DNA of 64,000 bases from positions 159,680,437 to 159,744,436 of the forward strand of contig NC_135715.1 of assembly GCF_964656455.1 (NCBI RefSeq), in the 5' to 3' direction. Every line of letters starts with the position of its first letter. Position 1 is the stretch's first letter. A program made the position numbers and the translations under genes. Origin of the DNA: Halichoerus grypus. Lineage: Eukaryota > Chordata > Mammalia > Carnivora > Phocidae. The notes beneath the pieces were generated by a model, which was not told the origin of the DNA, searched no databases, and saw only the letters and a list, made by a program, of their open reading frames with translations. This document shows positions 1 through 11,176 of the stretch, one piece after another.

Positions 1-1861
1 ACCAAATTCTTTCTAATCTCTGTTTTGGCACTAAATACGTTGTATAAAATGGAGAAACTAGCAGTGGGAATTAAAGCAAATCTTAAAAGGGCTTAATTAA
101 GCATCCTTTAGAATTAAGAGTCACAATATTGACATTCTATCTTCAAGAACTAATCATCATGCCCATTAGGAAAAAAGAGCACAGAAATCTCCTGAAATGA
201 AAGTAAAAGAACCATGGAGAAATTAAACCTGAAAATGTTACCTTAGAAAAACTTTGTACATTTAAGTCATGTAAAGAATGGATTCTTAGCCTGCTATGCA
301 TGAACTCCAGTAGGCTTCCTGATGTCTATAGACTCCACTAACTTATATGCAGAATTATGTGACAATGGGAATTTGTACATTTTTATTCCCTCTAGAGAGA
401 GCGAGACTCCCCAAAGAGTACACAACTCAAAAGGCATCAATGACAATGTTCTGGAAGTCATTCAAGATCTTTGGATGTAAAAACAATGGACACTGATTTC
501 CTGGTTATCCATGGTACTAATGTGTAATATTTAAGATTTGGTTCACTTGTGAGTTACAGAAAATCCCAAATCACAGTAAATAAGGTAGAAGTTAAAAGTT
601 TACTCCTTTCTCATTGTGTTAGTTTCAGTTCTCTTGGAAGCAGACACCAGAAATGGGATTAAATGTGCAAGGGTTGTATTAGGAGAGATGCCTGAGTGAA
701 AGGAAATAGTGAGGGAGCTAGAGAAGGCTCAGGGAGACATTAAACCACAATGCGAGTGCCACCTGTGAAGAAGAGTGGACGAGGAAGCTGAGTGGGAGGG
801 TCCAAGGGTGCTGTGCAGTCTAAGGCATATTCATCAAAGCCATTGGGGGTGGCTGACAAGGACTCCATGTCTCTCCATAGAACTAAACCATTGGTGGGGA
901 GCAACCCATGGGAGTCATGACCTCAATGAAAACTGGGGTGATAGAAATCAAAATGCAGCAGCTGGGTCTCTTGGTCATTTACCCTCCCATGTTGAAGGAG
1001 GTCTATGAAACACATTCTCATGGCTGTCACACTCACATAAAGGAATCCCAAAAGTAGGTGGATTAGGGCTAGTAAAGCAGTGTCACAACCTTATTAGGGA
1101 GCCAAGCTCCTGAGTCTTGCTGCCCCACCCTCCTCAGCATGCACCTTTCTTCTCATGGTCAGAGATGACTAACTGAAGCGTAGCCATCATATCTGAACTC
1201 CAGAAAATAGGAGGTAAGGGATGAAGGGGGCACCCCTCTCCTTTTGAGGACATTTTGTTCTGGAGGTCATACACAGCACTATGTTACCTCCCATTGGACA
1301 GCATTGTCATTAACCCCACCCAGCTGCAGAAGAGGCTGCGAAAATGTATTCTTTATTCTAGGCAACCACGTGTGTGACTAAAAATTGAAGTTTCTTTTAC
1401 GAAAAAAGAATGAGAGAAGAGATATGAGCATACAAGTAACAGTTTCTGCCACCAGGAAGCAGAGAAATACAGTCAACATGGATAATAACACACAAATATT
1501 CCAAGAATGATTTACAATTCTACATTTTTCTTTGTATGTCATCAAAGATGCAGATAAGGATGAAGACAAATGTGCAATGTACTCATGCTTTCAAATATTC
1601 AGGCCTTTATACGTACAGACTCTTTTTTACAGTTTGGCCCTGTTTTGGCAATGTGATGTCCAATTGTTTTGAGAGGGAGGAGACCAAATATAATGCACAA
1701 ATGGAAATCAGGAATCCACAAGGTTCTAAATAATAGCAGCTAAGGCATCATTTGAACTTAACTATATATTCAAGAGTCTTTTGGATGGTGTTGTCCTCTA
1801 AGGTCAGAGCCATTCTAGAAAGAATTGAGAAAACACATTATCTTTAACTTGCCCTTCCCAG
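1..1861. other. Intron 2 (3' part), no gene seen
   Basis: This is the intron upstream of exon 3. No match to AOX1 exon 1 or 2 was found on the + strand. The stretch around 610-1150 reads like an old interspersed repeat but I could not name it. Short open frames here show no recognisable protein. Confidence 0.6.
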
Positions 1862-1958
1862 TCCGACTCACGGGAACTAAGTACGGCTGTGGAACGGGAG
1901 GCTGTGGCGCCTGCGCGGTGATGATATCGCGATACACCCCCGCTGTCAGGAGCGTAAG
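1862..1958 (+). CDS. AOX1: AOX1 exon 3 (first 2Fe-2S cluster loop)
   Basis: It encodes residues 35(part)-67(part). The CGTGGCGAC loop supplies Cys44, Cys49 and Cys52 of the N-terminal plant-ferredoxin-type cluster; Thr46 replaces the human Gly. The acceptor is cttgcccttcccag. Phase requires the donor AAG|GTAGCT at 1959, which is weak; a better-looking GTAAGG lies five bases upstream at 1954 but would shift the frame. Confidence 0.9.
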
Positions 1959-4900
1959 GTAGCTCACCGCGAAATCCAGGCATGGTTGTATTTTTGAAGT
2001 CTTGAACTGTGTTTTATTCCTTCACTTGAGAAATATGGAGGAGCACCTACTATGCAACAAGAACTGTGCAGGCGCTGGGGGTACAACGATGAACAAGATA
2101 GACATGGTCCCCGGAATGTGAGTGGGTTAGAAAAAAAATGTACCATCAGTGAGGATAACATATGGTCAGAGAATCCCCTTTTGAAACTTGAAAGGCTGTC
2201 TGACTCCCTGTGCTGTCTGGGAAGGAAAGGAAGGGATGAAATAGCTGTGAAGAATAATGGCATCATCACACTTTTATATTACTGTTACAGCCTAATAACT
2301 GATGTCCTTGCTCCCAGCCTTGCCCCCTGCCCATATGATGAATTCCACACATCAGTCAGAAAGATCCCTTTCAAGTATAAAACACTCTCCTACTTAAAAA
2401 TCACCAGTGGTTTCCCATTACATTTAACATCTCTTTATGTTTGATATTTATCCTTCTTCAGGTTCACCAATTTCTTGGATCTGTGGGTTGATGGCTCATA
2501 TCAGCTTTGGAAACTTCTCAAGCCATCATCTCTTCAAATATTTACTCTCTTTCTTTCTCTTTCTCCCCTCCTCCCTCCCTCCTTCTCCCTCCCTTTATTC
2601 TCCCTCCCTTCCTTTGTCATTCCTCTTCTCTCTCCTCTCTCCCCACTCCTCTCTCTTGGGCTTCAACCATGCATATCTTAAACCATTTACATCATTCTGC
2701 AGATCTCAGATGAGGGCTAAGGATCTGAGCAGTGGTAAGATTTCAGAGATCTGCCTGTATTCCACAGCCAGGTCGCCTGCTTCCTGAACTCTGGGTGATC
2801 CCTCCCTGCTCTACAGCCTGGCTGCCCGCTTTCTAGTTCACCAGGAATTTCTCTTTGCTCTCCCATCTCACTTCCGTGCTTTGGGAGATCTCTTGCAGCC
2901 ATGCCTCCCTGTCTTTAGCCTCTAAAGGATGGCAACTGCCCTACACTCTGTGAAGCCTGAGTGCTTACAGCTCTGTTCTCCTGCTTTCCCCCCAACCTTC
3001 CTCATCTAAGAGTCCATGTGCCTGGAGAGGTTTTTTTTGTAGCACTCCTTCCCTACCCTTAGTTTTAGGGTATTACCCTCAGCACTCAGTGGAGTTTGGT
3101 GGGGAAGAGTTTGGGGGAGAGTGCAGTCCAGCTTTGTATTTTAATTTGTTACATCAGCCCACATTAAAAATTTGTTGAAAATTGGTGTGGTTTCTCCCTA
3201 CTCCTGTCTAAGGCAGATTCCTTCTCCTCCACCCACGTCAGAGATGAGGACAGCTGTATCTCATCTCTCTTATAAAGGGCTTGTACTTAATAGGGTTTAG
3301 GTCATTTAAGTTTCTTTACATACTCAGCATCTGATGAGTTTTTTAAAAACTATAACTATATAGCTTATATGGCTTGTTTTGGTTTTTAGAATGAGAGTGA
3401 AGGTCTCTTACAAGTTTCTAAATGAAGCCTTACAATCACCTACCTTGTGTGTCTTTCAACCTGGAATTCTACCATTTCTCCTATATTCATTATGCTCCGA
3501 CCTCACTGGCCTTCTTTCTGTCCCTAAACACCCCAAGCTCATTCCTGCCTCACGGCTTTTGCATGTGTTGTCCCTCTACCTGGAATGTTTGCTCCCAAAC
3601 CTTCATGTCTGGCTCCTTCAAATTATTCATGTTCCAGCAAAAATGTTACATTATCAGCCCTCTTTGATCACCTTATAAATAGCAATGCCCATCTCACCTC
3701 TGCAACTCCTTATTCCCTTTGCCTGTGTCAATTTATTCATAGCGCTTCTTACTATCTCAGTTTATGTATGTATGTATGGTCTATGTGTATATGTATTGTC
3801 TGTCTTCCCTCAACTAAAATATATACCCTACAAGGGCAGGAATTTTATCTGTCTTGTTGACCAATGAATCTTAGTGCCTCAAACTTTGCCTGGCACATAG
3901 TAGACACTCAATAAATATTTACGTTTAATTAATAAATGAATAATATTCTTCCAATCTTTCTTTCATGTGTGTATATATATATGGATGCAATACTGTTTAG
4001 AAACCTGTATATTTTGTTTCTAAAACATGTGCATGAGCTGAGGACAGGATGTATTTGCAAAGCCTGAGGCGTCATTCAAAACCTGCCATATTGGAAGTGC
4101 TGGGTGAATGCTCAGTCCTGCTTCCCCCTGGGTACAGTGTACTTTGTGCTTCTCTTTTGCATTCGGAAGCCATCATGCCGCCAATGCCTGTCTGACCCCC
4201 ATCTGTTCTCTGCACGGGGCTGCTGTCACCACAGTAGAGGGCATAGGAAGCACCAAGACCAGGATTCATCCTGTTCAGGTGAGGCTGTGCTTCTTCCTCA
4301 TAGGGTTTCTGAGCTTCAAAAAGCATGACAAGCCACAGAGGTTAATGCAGTAGAACAGTCTGAGCCCTGCTGCTTGGTCACCGCCCGTACATGAAACCGA
4401 GCTTGAGGCTGGGAGTGACACCTGGTGTGGCTGTGTTTTATAACTGATTGCTTAGAAATATGCCTTTGGAAGACTAGAAGACTTTTTCTTTTGGAAGAAA
4501 ACCCTGATGTTGCTGTGTTTGGGTTTTTTTGTTCTAATTGGATGGGGCCTATCCGTCTTTCATCTTCCAAACTCAAAAAACAAGAGCTATATGCATTGAG
4601 GGTTATATATATATTTTTTTTTACAAAGTGGAAAATAACCGGACTTTAAAGCTGGATGAAAATCTCAGCTCCCAAAAAGATTTGTTAAATATAGGACTTG
4701 TTCAGAAGACAGATAATAGGAGTTTTGATAAATCTGGAGGCTTTTCTCCTTAAGGCAGTACTTTGTTAGAACTTTACCTCAAATGAAAGGGCACCTCAGA
4801 CTCCTGGCTCTTTAAATTATTTATATGTTGCCCATAAAAATGCTGTTGCTACTTGTTTTTATCTAGGTTAATGAAGGTCACTTATGAGGAGAGGATAGAA

Positions 4901-7900
4901 GAGAAAAAAGATAGAGACAACGTAGAGAATACCCAAACTTCACATTCCCTGGACTTGAAGGAATGTTGGGGACTGTTCGTTACCTCATTACCTAGAGGGA
5001 ATGAATTCTGTCTGGACGCTCTTGTGGCATGTAACTGTTCCCAGCTGTGAGACATTCTTTCATTTAGTAGCTGCTGCTGAGCTCCTGGTGTTGCAATGTA
5101 GCCAGCAGACAGCTTCCAAAATGGGGTTGCACCTTTGAAGTTAGACTCCAAAGAGAAAGTGCTGGGAAGGAAAATGTTTGGTAGAGAAAGAGGCAATGTT
5201 TCCTTCTTGACTGTTTTCTGGATTAATGGTTGCACTTTGTAAACAAACGTCTACGTGCTGAAGTGATAGGGCCATCGTGGGCAGCTAGGCTTGGTTTGGT
5301 TTGGTTTTTTCAACGTGCACACACTTGGCTTCACTTCTCAGAGGGACCTAAAGGGGGTAAGCTTTGTTTCAGTGATTCCCATTCCGGACTACATATTGAA
5401 ACCACCGGGGAATCCAAAAAATATATGTGTGTGCTCTTGGTGTGGGCTGCTTCTTGGGCCTTGGAAATTTTTAAGTTCCCCTGGTGATTCCAAAGGCTGA
5501 GAACCTTTAATGAAAGGTGAGGACCAGTAATCATAGCCACCCAGTCTGAGAAAAGGAGACATCTAGATGGGAAGGATTTTCCAGGGCCTCTTCTCCAATT
5601 TTATTGTGCAAACAAGTTGCCTGGGGATCTTGTCAAAGTGCAGGTTCTGATTTGGTGGGTCTGGGATAGGACCCAAGATTCTACATTTCTAAACTTGCTG
5701 TGCTTCCAGGAGAGGATCGCCAAGTGTCACGGCACGCAGTGTGGCTTCTGCACCCCTGGGATGGTGATGTCCATCTACACATTGCTGAGGAACCATCCAG
5801 AGCCCTCTCTGGAGCAGTTAACTGAGGCCCTTGGTGGTAGGTTATATGTATGTGTGCTTTTGTTTTTCAATAATGGTGATGGTAAAAGGTGAAGTTAGAC
5901 ACTCACCGTGTGCCACATGCTGTATTAATGCTGTATAAAGGTTGTCTCATTTACTCTTTATGATACCTGTGTAACATAGGCGTTGTTACTGTCCCCATGT
6001 TGTAGATGGAGACACTGAGGTTTAGAGAGAATAATTTATTTCAAGTTGTACCACCAATAAGTGGAAGAGTTACTTTGTTCAAATTAGGATTCAAACAAGA
6101 TCCACACATCGCACTTGGCTGATATATTCCTTGTCTCTCTTAATTTATAAAAGTCTCCTCCCTGCCTGGGTGCCTCAGTCCATCTTCCCTGTCCCCCCGC
6201 TCGTGCTCTCTCTGACGGTCTCGCTCTTTCTCTCAAATAAATAAATAAAATCTTTTTTTAAAAAAAGTCTCCTTCCTTTTTTATTGTTTGCTTATTTTTT
6301 TAAGATTTTATTTATTTATTTGAGAGAGAGAGAGAGAGCACAAGCAGGGGGAGCAGCAGAGGGAGAAGGAGAAGCAGGCTCCCTGCTGAGCAGGGAGCCT
6401 GACGTGGGACTCCATCCCAGGACCCTGGGATCATGACCTGAGCCGAAGGCAGATGCTTAACTGACTGAGCCATCCAGGAGCCCCTACTTGCTTATTTTTA
6501 CAAACATTACAAAGCCAGCTTATTCACTTACTCTTGGAAAGGGTCCAGTTTTCTCCACATACCTCTCTCTTCCATCACTCTCTCCTATGGAGTGAGTGCT
6601 TTCAGAATCATATTAACTATTAGAGGACTTGTCATGAATTCAACATGAGATAAAAGAGATTGAGATCTTCTGGTGATACTTATTTCAAATAACTGTCTTT
6701 CTCCAGTCTAGAGTGATTTTATCAAGTTCAGAAGCTCAGTGTGTGTGTGGATGGAGGAGGTCTTCATTAATAAGATTCTAAACAATTTTTTAAAATAATT
6801 TCACCAAATCCTGGTGAAACTCTCCATGGCTCTGTCTGTCTGTCTCCCAAGGACCCTATTTCCCTGCCAGAGAACACGAGGTTAAAGCTCATGTGTCCAG
6901 CTCTTCCACACACATGGAAGACCAGAGCAAATGGGAATATAAAGGAGAGATGCAGCACATAAACTGTCTCTTGCCTGATTTCCTTTAGATCCTGTTAGGC
7001 ATTTGATCTCATGGCTGTTTATAATGGGAACAAAGGGTTTTCAAATTTGCGGGGAATTTGTAAAGAGTGAGGATTCCTGGGATTAAACCCCAGATAGCTT
7101 GCTTCAGTGGCTTTGTTTTTTCAATAAGACCCCAGATTTGGAGGGAGGGGGGTGAATGTGGGCTATGGACCACTGGGAGAGAAACGCTGCCCTAATGATT
7201 TATTGTAAATAAATTGTGTGCCCAGTTGTTTCCAAAGTTTAATAATTGCCTTTGCTTCTATAAAATGTCTTTGGTCTGTCAACTGAAGCTTAGCTCTTGA
7301 ATGTGCCTGTAGACCAAGTTTTTAGCTTGAAATCATTGTGTTCTTTGAGTACCTATCATAAGCAGAAGATATAAAACTGCTTAGAGAGAGAAAACACAAA
7401 TAACTGAGTTGTTCAGCTCTACTTCAGGACTCTCAACCTAATATCCCAAGTTGCTGATGAAAAAAATCAGACTTTTTAGATTATGTAGACTGAAATGTCA
7501 AACGGGGCTTTCTTCTTGGATGGGGTCCTTACTTCCATCATGCATTTGGCAGACTGTGCCTCTCTCTACGTTACTTGAGTAATACAGTTGAGTTTTTCTC
7601 CTTCAGGTAACTTATGCCGTTGCACTGGATATAGGCCCATAATTGATGCATGTAAGACTTTCTGTAAAGTAAGTAGAAAGGAATACATTTTTTAAAGATT
7701 TTATTTATTTATCTATTTGAGAGAGAGAGAGAGATTGAGTGCGGCAGTGGGGAGGGACAGAGGGAGAGGCAGAGAGAATCTTAAGCAGACTCCACACTGA
7801 GTGTGGAGCCCTGTGCGGGGCTTAGTCCCACAACCCTGAGATCACATCCTGAGCCAAAATCAAGAGTTGGATGCTTAACCAACTGAGCCACCCAGGCGTC

Positions 7901-10900
7901 CTGAAAGGAACACGTTTTTGAGTGTATTTTTTTCTAGTGAAACAAAACGGTAGGGAGTACCAGATGTGATTAAGGGAACAACCATTGTTAACGAATACAA
8001 GGCCCCTTCTTATCTCAGGCTCTGTGATTGCTGTTTGTTATTTGATCTTGGGCAGGTGCTTACTCTCATCTCAGCATTGAGCTTGCCCTGATAGTCACAT
8101 AATGAGCACATAAGCACTTTGATATTGGCTGTGGGTCATTGTTTCGAGGGTTTTTCCTGATCTGTTTGTGTCAGGTGCCCTGCCCCCTGCAGCCCTCTGT
8201 GCATGCCCCTGTCACAGCAGCGGTTACACCGTGGTTCCATTCCCACTTGCTGTCCCATCTCTCCGTCAGACAGTGGGCTGCTTGGCAGTGCGGGCTGTGC
8301 TTCTCCAGGGCTGGTCCCCACGCACCGACTGAGGAGCCACTCAGTCACTGTGTGTTGCGTGAATAAATGAACAAACAACCTGGGAATGAGGGACATTAAA
8401 TTATGAAATCAGTATGTCATAAATAAGAACTGAGTGGTAGTCATAGTAATTGTTAATATATATCATTAATAATATATTAAATATTATTAATATTGTTAAT
8501 ATTTATTGCTCAGTGCCAGACTTTGTTATAAGATTTTTACATATTTTAACTTGTTGAATAATCACTACTATTCAAATTTTCTCATAAACTTAGATTTTTT
8601 TTATTAGAAGTTAGTATGGATATGTTTATATACACATGGTTCTTTTTCATAACATTTTGCAATATTGATTATGCATTATGTTTCAACTGGTAGTCACCTG
8701 TTTTATTTAATAGCTAGTAGACTTTGCTTCCTGCCTGGAATTTGCATTTCATCTCCAGCTTCAGCAACTCACCTCAGAAGACCAGCCCTTCCTGGGCTGG
8801 ACCAGCTGCTTTTCCACCTAGGTGAGGACCAGTACCAGGCTTGACTCAACAGAGGTGTGACATCAGCAAGATGGTGAAATGGGAGTTTTCTACTCTCTTC
8901 TTCCCAAAGAACACCAATTTTCACAATCACTCCTGTATAAGAGTGACTTATGGAAGTCGAGGAGTCCAGTGGAGAAATCTCATTATACCAGTGGAACAAC
9001 AACAACAATAAATCCAAGATTGTAAGCACTGAAGAGAGTGAAAGGAACAGTTTCACTTTATGTGCATCATCCTTCCCCCAAGGTGGCACAGTTCAGTGCC
9101 AAGTCAGACCTTCTTGGCTCATGATTTATCCCATGGGGGAATGTGAGAGTATGTGAGTGGGTATCTGGCTTCCCCAGCTGTGTGGACACTGCCAGAGAGG
9201 CCCACTTCTTTCTTGCCCCATCCAGAATACTGAGGAGTGCTGGGGGCAGGAAAAGGTGGGAGAAGAGCAGCCAGGGCTCTGAGAGGGCATCAATAGAACA
9301 TGGATCCTACTAACCACGAGCAACAAGAAAACATGGAAAGATAATTCAACAAGATCAGGAAAACAATACATGAACTAAATGAGAAGTTTAACAGAGAGAT
9401 AGAAATAATAAAAAAGAGGCAAACAAATTCTGGAACTGAAGAATCAATAAATGGAATCAGGAACAAGACAAGGATGCCCACTCTCACCACTTCTGTTCAA
9501 CATAGTACCAGAAGTCCTAGCCAAACAATTAGGCAAAAAAAGAAATAAAAGGCTCCAAATTGGGGGAAAAGAAGTAAAATTGTGCACATGACATGATTTT
9601 ATGTATGGAAAACCCTGAAGACTCCACCAAAAAAATTGTTAGAACTAATCAATGAATTCAGTAAGGTTGCAGGATATAATATCAACATACAAAACTCAGT
9701 TGTGTTGCTATATACTAACAAGCTATCAGAAAGATTAAGAAAACAATCCTATTTATAATAGCATTGAAAACAATTAAATACTTAGGAATAAATTTAACCA
9801 AGGAAGTGAAAGATCTATACACTGAAAACTATAAGACATTGTTGAAAGAAATTGAGGAAGACAGAAATAAATGGAAAGATATCCCATGATCATGGATTGG
9901 AAGAATTAATATTGTTAAAATGTCCATACTACCAAAACAATCTACAGATTCAATGCAATCCCTAACAAAATTCCATTAGCATTTTTCACAGAAATAGAAA
10001 AAAAATCCTAAAATTTGCTTGTAACCAAAAAAGACCCAAAATAGGTAATGCAATTTTGAGAAAAAACAAACTGGATACATCACACATCCTGATTTCGAAC
10101 TGTTTCACAAAGCTATAACAATTGAAACAATATGGCACCAGCATAAAACAGACCCACAGACCAGTGGAACAGAATTGAAAGCCCAGATATAAACTCATGT
10201 ATATACGGTCAACTAATGTTTGACAGGGGTGCCAAGAACACAATCGGGAAAGGATAGTCTCTTCAATAAATGGCTTGGGGAAAACTGAATGAATTGTACC
10301 CCTACTTTACACCACTCACAAATGAACTCAAAATGTATTAAAGACTTAAATATAAGATCTGAAACCATAAAACTCCTAGAATAAAACATAGGGGGAAAAT
10401 TCCTTGACATTGGTCTTGGCAATGATTTTTTGGATATGAAGCCAAAAGCACAGGCAACAAAAGGAAAAATAAACAAGTGGTATTATCTCAAACTAAAAAT
10501 CTTCTGCATAGTGAGGGAAACAATCAATAAAATGAAAAGGCAACCTAAACAGTGGGAGAAGATATTTGCAAACCATTAGCCATAGGGAGTTAACATCCAA
10601 TTATATAAGGAACTAATGTATCTCAGTAGCAAAAAAAAAGTAATTTGATTAAAAATGGGCAAAAGATCTGAATAGACATTTTTTTTAAAAAGACATACAG
10701 ATGGTCAACAGGTACTTGAAAAGTACCCGACATCACTAGTCATCAGGGAATTGCAAATCAAAACCACAGTGAGATACCTCACACCTGTTAGGATGGCTGT
10801 TATCAAAATGTCAAAAGTTAAATGTTGGCAAGGATATGAAGAAAAAGGTATCCTTGTATACTGTTCATGGGAATGTAAATTGGTGCAGCCACTATGGAAA

Positions 10901-11134
10901 ACAGTATGGAATTTCCTCAAAAAATTAAACATAGAACCACCATAGGATCCAGCAATTCCACTTCTGGGTATATATCTGAAGGAAATGAAATTAGTACCTC
11001 GAAGAGCTATCTGAACTCCCATATTCATTGCAACATTGTTCACTATGTGGAAATAACCTAAGTTATTCAATAGGTTATAACATATATAACTTGTATATAA
11101 CTTATAACCTAAGTTATACCATCAACAGATGAAT

Positions 11135-11176
<42 letters not shown>

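Noticed and set aside
1..1861. Search for AOX1 exons 1 and 2
   Set aside because: No sequence resembling the start of AOX1 was found; the exons are taken to lie upstream of the window.
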